NCBI RefSeq assembly: GCF_004310285.1
Contig: NZ_SISF01000031.1
Span: 194,511 to 258,510, forward strand
Source of the DNA: Agrobacterium cavarae
Lineage (GTDB): Bacteria; Pseudomonadota; Alphaproteobacteria; Rhizobiales; Rhizobiaceae
Reading direction: 5' to 3'
Length of the DNA stretch: 64,000 nucleotides
Shown: one piece after another, positions 37,780-50,058 of the stretch
Position numbering within the stretch: position 1 is the stretch's first letter
Layout: each line of letters opens with the position of its first letter
Translations under genes and position numbers: made by a program
The notes under the pieces: model-generated
The model's database searches: none
What the model saw: only the letters and a program-made list of their open reading frames with translations
Told to the model about the DNA's origin: nothing

Positions 37780-39132
37780 TTATTGTGGCGGTGTGCCATT
37801 CAGCGCCAACGCATTCCCGGCGAGATAGAGCGATCCGCCTATCAGGATACGCGGCGCGGGCTTCGCCGGGTCGAGGCGCTTTGCCAATTCCTCCAAAGCT
37901 TCTTCGATGGAGGCTGTCGGCGCTGCCGTTAGGCCAGCGTCGAAGACGGCATGGGCCAGAACGACGGGGTCGATCGCTGCATCCGACCCGTGGATCGGTA
38001 CGGTGAAGACATATTCGGCAATACCGGCGAAGGCCTTGAAGTAGCCGACCTGATCCTTGGTGTTGATCATGCCCGCAATGAGGACCAGCGGTCGAGCGCT
38101 CTTCTCCTCGAAACCGGCCATGGCTTCAGCAATAACCTCGCCAGCACCTGGATTATGACCACCATCTATCCAGATTTCGCTGCCCTTCGGCGCGAGATCG
38201 AAGATGCGACCGCGGGTGACGCGTTGGAGGCGGCCCGGCCACTCGACCGATGTCATGGCCTTTTCGATCATGCGATCGGTGACGCTGAAACCGGCAGCCT
38301 TGACGGCGCGAATGGCAGCCGCCGCATTGCCAAGCTGATGGCGGCCAGGAAGGCGCGGCAGTGGCGCATCGACCAGGCTGAACTCGTCCTGATAGACCAT
38401 GCGGCCATGTTCTTCATGGGCGGAGAAATCCTGACCATAGATGGCAGTCGGGCATTTCAAACGCTCAGCGGTGGCGATCAGCACATCGAGTGCTGCGTCG
38501 TATTCCTGATAGCCGATGACGACCGGCGAGCCGGTCTTCATGATGCCTGCCTTTTCCGCCGCGATCAGTTCGACGCGATCGCCGAGATAAGCCTGATGGT
38601 CGAGCGAGATCGGCATGATGACCGAGACTGCCGGATTGGAAATGACATTGGTCGCGTCGAAGCGACCGCCAAGACCCACTTCCAGAACGACCACATCGGC
38701 AGGCTGTTCGGCAAAGAGCACGAAGGTGACGGCGGTCAGGATTTCGAAAACGGTGATATACTGGCCGTCATTGGCGGCTTCCACTCGGGCCAGAGCATCG
38801 GCAAGCATGGCATCGTCCACCAGTCGACCGGGAGCGCCGGCGACGCCGATACGGTAGCGCTCGTTCCAGTTCACCAGATGGGGCGAAGTGTGGACGTGAA
38901 CGGCCAGGCCTGCGGCTTCCAGAAGCGCACGGCTGAAGGCCGTGACAGAGCCTTTGCCATTGGTACCCGCCACATGGATGACGGGCGGCAGGCGCCTATG
39001 CGGATTGCCAAGCTTTTCGAGGAGGCGGGTAATCCTGTCGAGCGACAGATCGAAGCCTTTGGGGTGAAGCTGCATCAATCTTTCGATGATGCGTTCCGCC
39101 TCGCTCATGTCAGGCTTCGTCATATCCGTCAT
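37780..39132 (-). CDS. folC: Folylpolyglutamate / dihydrofolate synthase FolC
   Basis: A 450-residue Mur-ligase-fold enzyme that adds glutamate to dihydropteroate and to folates. The ATP loop VAGTNGKGSVTAF and the segment LEVGLGGRFDATN are diagnostic; DGGHNPGA marks the C-terminal domain. The first ATG at 39132 has GGAGG about five bases ahead; a second at 39123 is less well placed. It lies 28 bases downstream of accD in the same direction, the accD-folC pair being widespread in bacteria. Confidence 0.97.
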   Translation of the reverse strand: MTDMTKPDMSEAERIIERLMQLHPKGFDLSLDRITRLLEKLGNPHRRLPPVIHVAGTNGKGSVTAFSRALLEAAGLAVHVHTSPHLVNWNERYRIGVAGAPGRLVDDAMLADALARVEAANDGQYITVFEILTAVTFVLFAEQPADVVVLEVGLGGRFDATNVISNPAVSVIMPISLDHQAYLGDRVELIAAEKAGIMKTGSPVVIGYQEYDAALDVLIATAERLKCPTAIYGQDFSAHEEHGRMVYQDEFSLVDAPLPRLPGRHQLGNAAAAIRAVKAAGFSVTDRMIEKAMTSVEWPGRLQRVTRGRIFDLAPKGSEIWIDGGHNPGAGEVIAEAMAGFEEKSARPLVLIAGMINTKDQVGYFKAFAGIAEYVFTVPIHGSDAAIDPVVLAHAVFDAGLTAAPTASIEEALEELAKRLDPAKPAPRILIGGSLYLAGNALALNGTPPQ

Positions 39133-39160
39133 CCACCCCTCCGGAGCGTGTTTGAATGCG

Positions 39161-40054
39161 TCAGGCCGTGGCAGCGATAGGCAGAATATCCTTGGAGGTG
39201 CTGGCCGGTGCCTTTGTCATGATCTTCAGGAGGTTGGCAAGCGTATCCGGGATCGCGTGGCGATCGACGACCATGTCCACCATGCCGTGATCCAGGAGAT
39301 ATTCCGACGTCTGGAATCCCTCGGGAAGCTTTTCGCGGATCGTCTGTTCGATGACGCGCTTGCCGGCAAAGCAGATTTCAGCGCCGGGTTCGGCAATATG
39401 GACATCGCCCAACATGGCGTAGGACGCCGTGACACCGCCCGTGGTCGGGTTGGTGAGAACCACGATATAGGGCATGCCTGCTTCTTTCAGCATGTTGACG
39501 GCAACCGTGGTACGCGGAAGCTGCATCAGCGACAGGATACCTTCCTGCATGCGCGCGCCGCCAGAGGCCGGGAACATGACGAGCGGGCAGCGCTCGGAGA
39601 TGGCGCGCTCGAAAGCCTTGACGATCGCCTCGCCTGCGGCAATGCCGAGCGAGCCGCCCATGAACTGGAACTCATGCACGACGGCGACGATTTTCAGGCC
39701 CTGAAGCTTGCCGACGCCCGCCAGGATCGTGTCTTCCTGTTCGGTTTTGGTGCGGCTGTCGCGCAGACGATCGGAGTACTTTTTGGAATCGCGAAACTTC
39801 AGCGGATCCTGCGCCACTTTCGGCTGCGGTAGTGCTTCATAGGCGCCGTCATCGAACAGGTCGGCAAGGCGTGCTTTTGCAGGCATTTTCATATGGAAGC
39901 CGGACGCGGGAATGACCCACTTGTTTTCTTCCAGATCCTTGTGGAAGACCATTTCGCCGGTTTCCGGGCACTTGATCCAGAGATTTTCCGGGGTATCCCG
40001 GCGGCCCAGCATGGAATTGATCCGCGGGCGTACGTAATTGGTAATCCAGTTCAC
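39161..40054 (-). CDS. accD: Acetyl-CoA carboxylase carboxyltransferase subunit beta
   Basis: A 297-residue beta subunit of the acetyl-CoA carboxylase carboxyltransferase, making malonyl-CoA for fatty acids with AccA. The crotonase-fold core ([47 protein letters not shown]) is intact. The N-terminal zinc ribbon is degenerate: only Cys29 remains of four, the others being Thr32, Ile48 and Ser51. The N-terminus [17 protein letters not shown] is of the alphaproteobacterial type. It is followed by folC and preceded by trpA with a 165-base gap. Confidence 0.97.
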   Translation of the reverse strand: MNWITNYVRPRINSMLGRRDTPENLWIKCPETGEMVFHKDLEENKWVIPASGFHMKMPAKARLADLFDDGAYEALPQPKVAQDPLKFRDSKKYSDRLRDSRTKTEQEDTILAGVGKLQGLKIVAVVHEFQFMGGSLGIAAGEAIVKAFERAISERCPLVMFPASGGARMQEGILSLMQLPRTTVAVNMLKEAGMPYIVVLTNPTTGGVTASYAMLGDVHIAEPGAEICFAGKRVIEQTIREKLPEGFQTSEYLLDHGMVDMVVDRHAIPDTLANLLKIMTKAPASTSKDILPIAATA

Positions 40055-40219
40055 GTTCTTTACTCCTGACTGTCCGCGCTGAACCGATGATCCTTCGGCA
40101 GCAGTTGAGCGGAATGGCGACGCATCGCTGCGGTTTCAACCAAATTCCGCTCGTCTTCCTTTACATTCAAAATCAGCATGGCGATTTCAAGTCGGTCACG
40201 ATCTGAGATCGCCTCGAGG

Positions 40220-41047
40220 TCATGCGCGCGACGCGCGCACGCCTGTCGAGAGGCCCTTTACCAGCGTTGTTACCGCCGGCACAGTGTCATTCGTCGCCTT
40301 GCCATCCTTGGTGAGGCTGAGCGCGATCTGGTTGACGATGGCCGAACCGACCACGACACCATCGGCAACCGCACCGATTGCCTTTGCGTGATCGGCCGTC
40401 TTGACGCCGAACCCAACGCAGACGGGCAGATCGGTATGCGCCTTGATCCGCTCGACAGCACCGGAAATCGTCGACGGATCGGGCAAGGCCGAACCGGTAA
40501 TCCCGTTCATTGAGACGTAATAGACGAAGCCGGACGTGTTTCGCAGAACGGTCGGGAGACGCTTTTCATCGGTTGTCGGCGTCGCCAGACGGATGAAGTT
40601 GACGTCCTTCTGAACAGCCGGGATGCACAATTCGTCATCCATTTCCGGCGGTAAATCGACCACGATCAGTCCGTCGATGCCGGCTGAGAGCGCGTCGTCC
40701 AGAAACTTGTCGACGCCGTAGATGTAGATCGGATTGTAGTAGCCCATCAACACGATCGGCGTTTCATCATCCTGCTTGCGGAATTCGCGTGCAAGATCGA
40801 GCGTGGTTGCCAGCGTCTGACCACCCTTCAGTGCCCGCTGGCCGGCCATCTGGATTGCCGGGCCGTCTGCCATCGGATCGGAGAACGGCATGCCAAGCTC
40901 GATGACATCGGCACCGGCGTCCGGCAGTGCCTTCATGATGCCGAGCGAGGTTTCGAAATCAGGATCGCCGCCCATGAAATAGGTAACGAGGGCCGGACGA
41001 TTTTGCGCACGCAGATCGGCAAAGCGCTTGTCCATACGTGCAGTCAT
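40220..41047 (-). CDS. trpA: Tryptophan synthase alpha subunit
   Basis: A 275-residue TIM-barrel alpha subunit that cleaves indole-3-glycerol phosphate to indole for channelling to TrpB. Catalytic Glu is in [16 protein letters not shown] and catalytic Asp in [11 protein letters not shown]; the phosphate loop is [15 protein letters not shown]. The start is one base downstream of the trpB stop (leftward order trpF, trpB, trpA), showing translational coupling. Confidence 0.98.
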   Translation of the reverse strand: MTARMDKRFADLRAQNRPALVTYFMGGDPDFETSLGIMKALPDAGADVIELGMPFSDPMADGPAIQMAGQRALKGGQTLATTLDLAREFRKQDDETPIVLMGYYNPIYIYGVDKFLDDALSAGIDGLIVVDLPPEMDDELCIPAVQKDVNFIRLATPTTDEKRLPTVLRNTSGFVYYVSMNGITGSALPDPSTISGAVERIKAHTDLPVCVGFGVKTADHAKAIGAVADGVVVGSAIVNQIALSLTKDGKATNDTVPAVTTLVKGLSTGVRASRA

Positions 41048-41048
41048 A

Positions 41049-42269
41049 TCAGAGTCCCATTCCCAGAATTTTACCGACCGTGAAAATATCCTTGTCGCCG
41101 CGACCGCAGAGATTCATCAAAATGATTTCGTCCTTGCTCATCTTCGGAGCGCGCTTGATGACTTCGGCCAGCGCATGGCTCGGCTCAAGCGCTGGAATGA
41201 TGCCTTCGGTGCGCGTCAGCATCTGGAAGGCGTCGAGCGCTTCATTGTCCATGATCGGCACATATTCGACGCGACCGGCATCCTTCAGCCAGGAATGCTC
41301 AGGGCCAATTCCCGGATAATCGAGACCGGCGGAGATGGAATGACCTTCCTTGATCTGGCCGTCACTATCTTGAAGCAGGTAGGTGCGGTTGCCATGCAGG
41401 ACGCCCGGCGAACCGGCTGTCAGCGAGGCGCAATGCTCTTCGCCATCCAGGCCCTTGCCGCCCGCTTCGACGCCGACGATCTTCACACTCGCATCATCCA
41501 GAAACGGATGGAACAGGCCGATGGCGTTGGAGCCACCACCCACGGCTGCGACCAGCATATCCGGCAAACGGCCTTCGAGTGCCAACAGTTGCTCGCGCGC
41601 TTCCTTGCCGATAACCGACTGGAACTCGCGCACCATTTCCGGATAGGGGTGCGGGCCAGCCGCCGTGCCGATCATGTAATAGGTGTCGTCGACATTGGTG
41701 ACCCAGTCACGCAGTGCCTCGTTCATGGCATCCTTCAGCGTGCCGTGGCCTGCCGTCACCGGCTTCACTTCGGCACCAAGGAGCTTCATGCGGAAAACGT
41801 TGGGGGCCTGGCGCTCCACATCGGTCGCGCCCATGTAAACCACGCAAGGAATGCCAAAGCGTGCGGCTACCGTCGCGGATGCCACACCGTGCTGACCGGC
41901 ACCGGTTTCGGCAATGATGCGGGTCTTGCCCATGCGTTTGGCGAGAAGGATCTGGCCAAGGCAGTTGTTGATCTTGTGCGAACCGGTGTGGTTCAACTCA
42001 TCACGCTTGAAATAGATCTTCGCGCCGCCGAGTTCAGCCGTCAGGCGCTCGGCGAAATAGATCGGGCTTGGACGGCCGGTATAGTGAGTGTTGAGATGTT
42101 CAAGCTCCGCCTTGAATTCCGGATCGTCCTTGGCCTTTTCCCACTCGGCCTGCAGGTCGAGGATCAAAGGCATCAGCGTCTCGGCAACGAAGCGGCCTCC
42201 GTAGATACCGAAGCGTCCGTCCTCATCGGGACCGGCGCGAAACGAGTTGGGTTTCAGCGTTTCGTTCAC
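41049..42269 (-). CDS. trpB: Tryptophan synthase beta subunit
   Basis: A 406-residue PLP-dependent beta subunit that joins indole and serine. The PLP lysine is in [15 protein letters not shown], and the phosphate-binding glycines in [12 protein letters not shown]. The GTG at 42269, giving (M)NETLKPNSF, has GGGAG seven bases ahead and matches the family N-terminus; an in-frame TTG two codons earlier is less likely. It follows trpF by 11 bases. Confidence 0.97.
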   Translation of the reverse strand: MNETLKPNSFRAGPDEDGRFGIYGGRFVAETLMPLILDLQAEWEKAKDDPEFKAELEHLNTHYTGRPSPIYFAERLTAELGGAKIYFKRDELNHTGSHKINNCLGQILLAKRMGKTRIIAETGAGQHGVASATVAARFGIPCVVYMGATDVERQAPNVFRMKLLGAEVKPVTAGHGTLKDAMNEALRDWVTNVDDTYYMIGTAAGPHPYPEMVREFQSVIGKEAREQLLALEGRLPDMLVAAVGGGSNAIGLFHPFLDDASVKIVGVEAGGKGLDGEEHCASLTAGSPGVLHGNRTYLLQDSDGQIKEGHSISAGLDYPGIGPEHSWLKDAGRVEYVPIMDNEALDAFQMLTRTEGIIPALEPSHALAEVIKRAPKMSKDEIILMNLCGRGDKDIFTVGKILGMGL

Positions 42270-42280
42270 TTTCAAACTCC

Positions 42281-42940
42281 CTAAAGCCTTGCCGATCGAA
42301 CCGCATCGAAAAATGCGTCAATCCTGGCCAAATCCTTTACACCCGGCGCGCTTTCCACACCCGAGGATACATCCAGTCCACCTGCCCCGGTTTTTGCCAG
42401 AGCCTCAGCGACGTTATCGGCGTTCAGCCCCCCGGAAAGCATGTAATTTACGCCTTCGTCAAGAGAATGCAGAACGCTCCAGTCAAAGGAGACGCCATTG
42501 CCTCCCGGCAGTTCAGATCCCGCCGGCGCCTTGGCATCGAAAAGAAAACTGTCCGCAATCCCGATATAGGGATCGATCTTGGCGAGATCATCAGCGTCAC
42601 GAATAGAAAAAGCCTTCATCACCGGCAGGCCGTAGAGTGCCTTGACGCTCAGCACGCGCTCCGGGCTCTCGCTGCCATGGAGCTGAAGGATATCGGGTTT
42701 CAGCAGATCGATGATCTCGTCCAGCTCATCATTATCGGCATTGACGGTGACGGCAACGATCTTGACGCTGCCGCGAACGGCGTCTGCCAGTTTGCCGGCA
42801 ATATCCGGTTCGATGTTGCGAGGGCTCTTCTCGAAGAAGATGAAACCGATATGCGTTGCCCCGCGCCGAACCGCGCGTTCGACGGCTTCCGGCGTTTTCA
42901 GCCCGCAAATCTTGATGTCCGGAGTCCTGTCGCTTTTCAT
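42281..42940 (-). CDS. trpF: Phosphoribosylanthranilate isomerase
   Basis: A 219-residue TIM-barrel isomerase of tryptophan synthesis. Catalytic Cys lies in [14 protein letters not shown] and catalytic Asp in [24 protein letters not shown] is the phosphate loop. The ATG at 42940 gives [13 protein letters not shown]; a longer frame to 43027 would translate the parS site at 43010 and is rejected. It heads the trpFBA cluster; trpE/G, trpD and trpC are elsewhere. Confidence 0.97.
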   Translation of the reverse strand: MKSDRTPDIKICGLKTPEAVERAVRRGATHIGFIFFEKSPRNIEPDIAGKLADAVRGSVKIVAVTVNADNDELDEIIDLLKPDILQLHGSESPERVLSVKALYGLPVMKAFSIRDADDLAKIDPYIGIADSFLFDAKAPAGSELPGGNGVSFDWSVLHSLDEGVNYMLSGGLNADNVAEALAKTGAGGLDVSSGVESAPGVKDLARIDAFFDAVRSARL

Positions 42941-43009
42941 GACTGGGACGTGACATGAAATGGCGTGTGAGTCGAGCCAAAATGCGGGCAAAGAGGGTCG
43001 GCTGAAACA

Positions 43010-43025
43010 TGTTTCACGTGAATCC
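43010..43025 (+). other. parS-type ParB binding site 1
   Basis: TGTTTCACGTGAATCC matches the chromosomal parS consensus TGTTTCACGTGAAACA at 14 of 16 positions, with the full TTTCACGTGAA core. It lies in the gap between the metalloprotease stop (43043) and the trpF start, 14.5 kb left of oriC. The right half carries GAATC. Confidence 0.85.
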
Positions 43026-43042
43026 AAACCTGCAATCGTGGC

Positions 43043-43846
43043 TTATTCGAAGTCGATGGCATGCAGTTGAGAGCCATTCTGCTTCAGCCAGGCTTTGGCC
43101 TTGTCCATCTCCGGGCAGAGCTTCTGGCAGAGCGCCCAGAATTTCGGTCCGTGGTTCATTTCTTTCAGATGCGCCACTTCGTGCGCGGCAAGATAATCGA
43201 TGACGCTTTCCGGCGCCATGACGATGCGCCAAGAGAAACTCAAGTTGCCCTCATGTGAACAGGAGCCCCAGCGGCTGCGCGTATCCTTCATCGAGATCGA
43301 GCGCACCGGCCTTCCGACTGTCTTGGCGTGGATTGCCACCAGTCGCTCTAGATCGGCGCGGGCTTCCTTTTTGAGAAAGGTCGCGACGCGGCGGCCCGTA
43401 TGTTCAGGTAACCCGCTGACCTTCAGCACAGGCTGACCGTCCTCGTCCCGGGCGATCTGGGTTACGCCGCGCATCGAGCCTGTGTGCCGGATCGTATGGA
43501 GGGTGCCACGGATGGAAATGGACGCGCCGTCGCTCATTCCCGTCGGCGCAGAAAACTTGGCAAACTTGGTTTCAAGCCATCCCTGATGACGATCGAGAAA
43601 CATATCGACCTGCGCATGGTGGAGGCCGTAAGGGATCGTCAGCTTCAACGCCTTGCCGCCCGGTTCGATGCGCAGCGTAATGCGTGTCGCCCGCTGGTTC
43701 TCCTTGATGGTGATCGGCACATGCCGACCGCCGACCTCTACCGTGCGCTGGGTCAGCGCCGGTTTGCGGGACGAGGTCGATTTCAGGGACTTTCGAAGCA
43801 GCGAAAACATGACGCCGTCATAGCGCTTTCCGCCTTCAAAAGCCAT
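43043..43846 (-). CDS. YgjP-like M48/SprT-type metallopeptidase
   Basis: A 267-residue predicted zinc peptidase of the YgjP (DUF45) family. The zinc motif HEVAHLKEMNHGPKFW supplies two His and the catalytic Glu, with a third ligand in NHGPKF. RSRWGSCS is the other family signature. There is no signal peptide, so it should be cytoplasmic; the substrate is unknown. The ATG at 43846 has AAAGGAG just upstream; an ATG at 43810 lacks a ribosome site. It starts nine bases after the phaZ stop, so cotranscription is likely. Confidence 0.87.
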   Translation of the reverse strand: MAFEGGKRYDGVMFSLLRKSLKSTSSRKPALTQRTVEVGGRHVPITIKENQRATRITLRIEPGGKALKLTIPYGLHHAQVDMFLDRHQGWLETKFAKFSAPTGMSDGASISIRGTLHTIRHTGSMRGVTQIARDEDGQPVLKVSGLPEHTGRRVATFLKKEARADLERLVAIHAKTVGRPVRSISMKDTRSRWGSCSHEGNLSFSWRIVMAPESVIDYLAAHEVAHLKEMNHGPKFWALCQKLCPEMDKAKAWLKQNGSQLHAIDFE

Positions 43847-43854
43847 CCGCTCCT

Positions 43855-45090
43855 TTATTGCTGGCGTTGATGCTCCTGGAAGAAGGCCACCATCTGCGGA
43901 ACGATCTCGTTGCGGAAGCGTGAGCCGTTGAAGACGCCATAATGGCCGACATCCGGCTGCATGTAATGGCGCCGTTTTTTCTGCGGCAGGTTCAGGCAAA
44001 GATCATGCGCCGCCTTGGTTTGGCCGACACCGGAAATGTCGTCATTCTCTCCTTCCACGGTGAAGAGCGCGACGTTGCGGATGGCAGCCGGATCGACCGC
44101 CCTGCCCCTGTGCATCATCGTACCCTTCGGAAGAGCATGCTCGATGAAGACGGTCTCGACCGTCTGGAGATAGAATTCGGCGGTCAGGTCCATGACGGCG
44201 AGATATTCGTCGTAGAACTCCCGATGCTTTTCAGCCGAATCGCCGTCATTCTTCACAAGGTTCAGATAGAAATCCTTATGCGCGGTCATGTGCCGGTCGA
44301 GGTTCATGGACATGAAGCCGGAGAGTTGCAGGAAGCCCGGATAGACGGAACGCCCGAATCCGGGCTGCGGCCACGGAACCGGCATAACAACACTGTCGCG
44401 GAACCAGTCTATCGGCTTGGCTTTTGCCAGCTCGTTGACGCCCGTGGGATTGATGCGCGTATCGATCGGTCCACCCATCAGCGTCATGGAAGCAGGCGCG
44501 AAGCGGTCTTGATCCGCCTCCATCAACGCCACGGCCGCCAGAACCGGAACCGATGGCTGGCAGACGGCGACCACATGGGTCCCCTCCCCCAGATGATGCA
44601 GCATTTCGACGACGTAGGAGATGTAGTCATCCAGATCGAAGCGGCCTTCGGTCAGCGGAACGGTGCGGGCATCGATCCAGTCGGTGATGTAGATATCCGC
44701 GTGGGGCAGCAGCGCACCGACCGTACCGCGCAGAAGCGTGGCATAGTGACCGGACATGGGTGCCACGAGCACGATCTTCGGATCAGCTGGTCGTTCTTCC
44801 GGAAGTAATCGGTTGAAGTGGATCAGACGGCAGAACGGCTTCGTCCAGACAACCTCTTCCACGACATCGACAGTCTTGCCATCGATGTCTGCGCTGGAGA
44901 TGCCAAACTCAGGCTTGCCGTAGCGACGCGTCAAACGCTCGAACACCTCGAAACCCGCATCGAGACTGCGGCCGAATGCCGTGTTGGACAAGGGGTTGAG
45001 AGGATTGTTGCACGCCTGGCGCATCAGGTCGGCACCTGCCCGCAAGGGTGCCATAGCCGCATGGTTCATTTCGTAAAGATGGTAGAACAC
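43855..45090 (-). CDS. phaZ: Intracellular polyhydroxyalkanoate depolymerase
   Basis: A 411-residue alpha/beta hydrolase of the intracellular PHB depolymerase family, which mobilises stored poly-3-hydroxybutyrate. The nucleophile serine is in VAVCQPSVPVLAAVALME, replacing the usual G-x-S-x-G lipase box as in this family. DWIDARTVP and DVGHYGVFNGSRFR carry the other catalytic and conserved residues. No signal peptide is present, consistent with acting on cytoplasmic granules. PHB storage is general in rhizobia. Confidence 0.93.
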   Translation of the reverse strand: MFYHLYEMNHAAMAPLRAGADLMRQACNNPLNPLSNTAFGRSLDAGFEVFERLTRRYGKPEFGISSADIDGKTVDVVEEVVWTKPFCRLIHFNRLLPEERPADPKIVLVAPMSGHYATLLRGTVGALLPHADIYITDWIDARTVPLTEGRFDLDDYISYVVEMLHHLGEGTHVVAVCQPSVPVLAAVALMEADQDRFAPASMTLMGGPIDTRINPTGVNELAKAKPIDWFRDSVVMPVPWPQPGFGRSVYPGFLQLSGFMSMNLDRHMTAHKDFYLNLVKNDGDSAEKHREFYDEYLAVMDLTAEFYLQTVETVFIEHALPKGTMMHRGRAVDPAAIRNVALFTVEGENDDISGVGQTKAAHDLCLNLPQKKRRHYMQPDVGHYGVFNGSRFRNEIVPQMVAFFQEHQRQQ

Positions 45091-45242
45091 GAATAAACGC
45101 CTCCCGTCGTCATCGTCGTCTTTTGTGACAGTCTAGCATCTTTTCGCAGTTGCACAAAATAACGTGCGGATAGCGATCGTGGCCGAGGTTTGTGGTTGAT
45201 CCCTGCCCTCACCCATGAGGACAGGGATAAACGTATTCGGAT

Positions 45243-46085
45243 TTAAATGTCAGCGACGAAGGTCTGCTTCTGGGAGCCAAGACCTTCAATGCCAAGCTCG
45301 ACTACATCGCCGGCTTTCAGGAAGCGCTGTGGTTTCATGCCGAGACCGACACCCGGAGGCGTGCCGGTGGAGATGACATCGCCTGGATGCAGAGACATAA
45401 ACTGGCTGAGATAGGACACGACATTGGCAACACCATAGACCATGGTCTTGCTGGAGCCGTTCTGCATGGTCTCACCGTTGACCTTCAACCACATGCCGAG
45501 GTTCTGCGGATCGGCGATCTCATCCTTCGTGACGAGCCATGGGCCGATCGGGCCGAAGGTGTCGCAGGATTTACCTTTCGTCCACTGGCCCTGGCGCTCC
45601 GTCTGGAAGGCACGCTCGGACACGTCGTGCGAGACGCAGTAGCCCGCGACATAGTCCAGCGCGTCGGCTTCCGAAACATATTTTGCGGTCTTGCCGATGA
45701 CGACACCGAGTTCGACTTCCCAGTCGGTCTTTTCGGAGCCGCGTGGAATGACGACATTGTCGTTCGGTCCGACGATGGCCGACGTGGCCTTCATGAAGAT
45801 GACAGGCTCGGACGGTACGGCGGCGCCCGTTTCTGCGGCGTGGTCCGAGAAGTTGAGACCGATGCAGATGAACTTGCCCGTTCCGGCAACACAAGCGCCG
45901 ATGCGATCTTCGGTCAGAACAGGAAGCGTGGAAAGATCCAGCCCCGCAATCTTCTTGAGGCCTTCCGGCGAAATCGCGTCGCCGCCAATGTCCTTCACAT
46001 GAGCGGAGAGATCGCGGATTTTACCTTCCGCGTCGAGAATGGCGGGCTTTTCGTGGCCGGGTTGACCGACGCGCATCAGTTTCAT
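45243..46085 (-). CDS. Fumarylacetoacetate hydrolase family protein
   Basis: A 280-residue FAH-family enzyme. The metal-binding acidic residues are in DWEVELGVVIG (Glu-x-Glu) and the downstream Asp in CVSHDVSER; GLNFSDHAAETG and ISTGTPPGVGLG are family signatures. The N-terminal MKLMRVGQPGHEKPAILD resembles annotated ureidoglycolate lyases and 2,4-diketo-3-deoxy-L-fuconate hydrolases; the substrate cannot be fixed here. The start at 46085 is preferred to 46109 because of the family N-terminus MKLMRVG and GGAGAGAT upstream. It is a single leftward gene, divergent from the nitroreductase. Confidence 0.88.
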   Translation of the reverse strand: MKLMRVGQPGHEKPAILDAEGKIRDLSAHVKDIGGDAISPEGLKKIAGLDLSTLPVLTEDRIGACVAGTGKFICIGLNFSDHAAETGAAVPSEPVIFMKATSAIVGPNDNVVIPRGSEKTDWEVELGVVIGKTAKYVSEADALDYVAGYCVSHDVSERAFQTERQGQWTKGKSCDTFGPIGPWLVTKDEIADPQNLGMWLKVNGETMQNGSSKTMVYGVANVVSYLSQFMSLHPGDVISTGTPPGVGLGMKPQRFLKAGDVVELGIEGLGSQKQTFVADI

Positions 46086-46217
46086 GGATCTCTCCCAGTT
46101 GTCAGACAAGATGATGCATATATGAACGAACTATTTATCCTTGTCACCCCTTGACCATGAAGAGGCCAAAAAAATACGATCATGTCAGCCTTTCTCCTCT
46201 GTTGATAAGGACAGATC

Positions 46218-46817
46218 ATGACGACCAGCAATTCTCGTGACACAGATCATCCCGTCGATCCCCTTTTTCTGGATCGCTGGTCGCCTCGCGCCTATGACGG
46301 AAACCCAATGCCGAAGGGCGACGTGTTGACGATCCTGGATGCTGCGCGTTGGGCACCATCGGCTTCCAACCAGCAGCCCTGGCGCTTCGTCTATGGGCTG
46401 AATGGATCTCCGGAGTGGGACGAATTTGTCGGCCTGCTGATGGAAGGAAATCAGCGCTGGGCCAAGAATGCGTCTGCCCTGATCGTTATCCTGTCGCGCA
46501 CCTACAATCTCCGCGACGGTGAAAAGAAACCTGCGACGACACACTCGTTCGACGCAGGCGCCGCGTGGTTTGCTCTGGCCATGCAGGCGCATAAACTCGG
46601 CTACCATGCCCATGGCATGGCCGGCATCTTCAAGGACAAGATTGTCGAGCAACTGGATGTCCCGGAAGGCTATGTTGTGGAAGCCGTGGTCGCGATCGGC
46701 AAGATTGCGCATAAAAGCACGCTTCCCGATGACCTCGCAGAACGTGAAGTCCCAAGCAAGAGGCTTCCGCTGTCGGATATCGCGTTCGAAGGCAAGTTCA
46801 CGGGCAAGGCGGATTGA
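46218..46817 (+). CDS. Nitroreductase family protein
   Basis: A 199-residue flavin-dependent oxidoreductase of the nitroreductase superfamily. The FMN-binding N-terminal patterns LFLDRWSPRAYDG and ARWAPSASNQQPWRFV are clear, as is AWFALAMQAHKLGYHAHGM. The physiological substrate is unknown. It is monocistronic, followed by a RIME-like repeat and a terminator, and is convergent with gyrB. Confidence 0.9.
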   Translation: MTTSNSRDTDHPVDPLFLDRWSPRAYDGNPMPKGDVLTILDAARWAPSASNQQPWRFVYGLNGSPEWDEFVGLLMEGNQRWAKNASALIVILSRTYNLRDGEKKPATTHSFDAGAAWFALAMQAHKLGYHAHGMAGIFKDKIVEQLDVPEGYVVEAVVAIGKIAHKSTLPDDLAEREVPSKRLPLSDIAFEGKFTGKAD

Positions 46818-46883
46818 CGCCTTGTCAACACATGCGCGAGGTTAGCCGGATTCTCCTGCGCTCCCCTGCGCCATTCTCAAACC

Positions 46884-46986
46884 TGAAGCGCCGGGCTTCC
46901 GATGGGACGCACGGCGCTTCACACTTTTGAATCGACGCATCTTGCTTTCCGAAAATCCAGAGCGATTTTCCGGGCCGATGCTGTAG
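46884..46986 (+). repeat. RIME-like intergenic repeat
   Basis: TGAAGCGCCG and CGGCGCTTCA (46912-46921) are a perfect inverted repeat forming the first half. The second half, TTTTGAATCGACGCATCTTGC then TTTCCGAAAATC and GGGCCGATGCTGTAG, matches the copies at 30433 and (reversed) 56573. It fills most of the nitroreductase-gyrB gap. Confidence 0.7.
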
Positions 46987-47018
46987 CGAGGGCGGTCAAT
47001 CAGCTTTCCCATCGCAAC

Positions 47019-47047
47019 AAAAAACCCGGCATCAAAGCCGGGTTTCT
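47019..47047. terminator. Terminator of gyrB (possibly bidirectional)
   Basis: AACCCGGC, loop ATCAAA, GCCGGGTT, flanked by six A on the left and TTCTT on the right. On the minus strand it ends in a T-run, so it mainly serves gyrB, which stops at 47097; on the plus strand it could weakly end the nitroreductase transcript. Confidence 0.88.
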
Positions 47048-47055
47048 TAACGAAC

Positions 47056-47071
47056 TGTTTCACGTGAATCG
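47056..47071 (+). other. parS-type ParB binding site 2
   Basis: TGTTTCACGTGAATCG, 13 of 16 to the consensus palindrome with an intact TTTCACGTGAA core. It sits between the gyrB stop and its terminator, 10.6 kb left of oriC, in the same orientation as site 1 and with GAATC in the right half. Confidence 0.83.
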
Positions 47072-47096
47072 TGCAGCAACACGATCCACAGCAAAA

Positions 47097-49595
<2,499 letters not shown>

Positions 49596-49692
49596 TCACT
49601 TTCAATCCGGTTGACCGACTATAGGAATTCCGCCCCGATATCCAAAGTCTGCGCCCCTCAAACCCTCGATAAAGCAGGGGATAGCGCGACTT

Positions 49693-50058
49693 TCAGTCAC
49701 AAGAACGGCCTTTTTGCAGCACGGCTGATAATTCGTCTATCACAGTCGGAGCCAGCTTGCGAATATCGCGCGCAAGAGTGTTGGCAAAAGCCGTATATTC
49801 CGGGGGAAGACCCACAGTATCGATGATGACGCGCGGTGCGGACGTACCGGCCAGGCGGAACAATTCATCGGCATCATCCCATATGATATTGAAGTAGCCG
49901 GAAATCCGCTGCAACAGATCGAAGCTGGGTGTTCCCCTCTTCCCGTGTTCCAGGGCAGAGAGATAGGCAGGCGAGACACCGATTGCGCGCGCCATCTCTT
50001 TCTGGGTTACACCCTTCTGCTCTCGCAGCCGCCGGACCGCTTCGGCAAAAGGAGTCAC
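49693..50058 (-). CDS. XRE-family helix-turn-helix regulator
   Basis: A 121-residue DNA-binding protein. The HTH_XRE domain (about 7-65) includes VTQKEMARAIGVSPAYLSALEHG, here split as VTQKEMARAIG and VSPAYLSALEHGKRG. The C-terminal 50 residues (PPEYTAFANTLARDIRKLAP) have no assignment I recognise. Its ATG overlaps the stop of the upstream Smr gene in ATGA, so it is the last gene of a four-gene leftward operon (Tim44-like, MltA, Smr, XRE). Whether it autoregulates that operon is unknown. Confidence 0.88.
   Translation of the reverse strand: MTPFAEAVRRLREQKGVTQKEMARAIGVSPAYLSALEHGKRGTPSFDLLQRISGYFNIIWDDADELFRLAGTSAPRVIIDTVGLPPEYTAFANTLARDIRKLAPTVIDELSAVLQKGRSCD

Noticed and set aside
42941..43027. 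Longer trpF start at 43027 (MDSRET...)
   Set aside because: It would translate the parS site; the resemblance of MDSRET to the AroE N-terminus comes from the shared parS sequence and not from protein homology.
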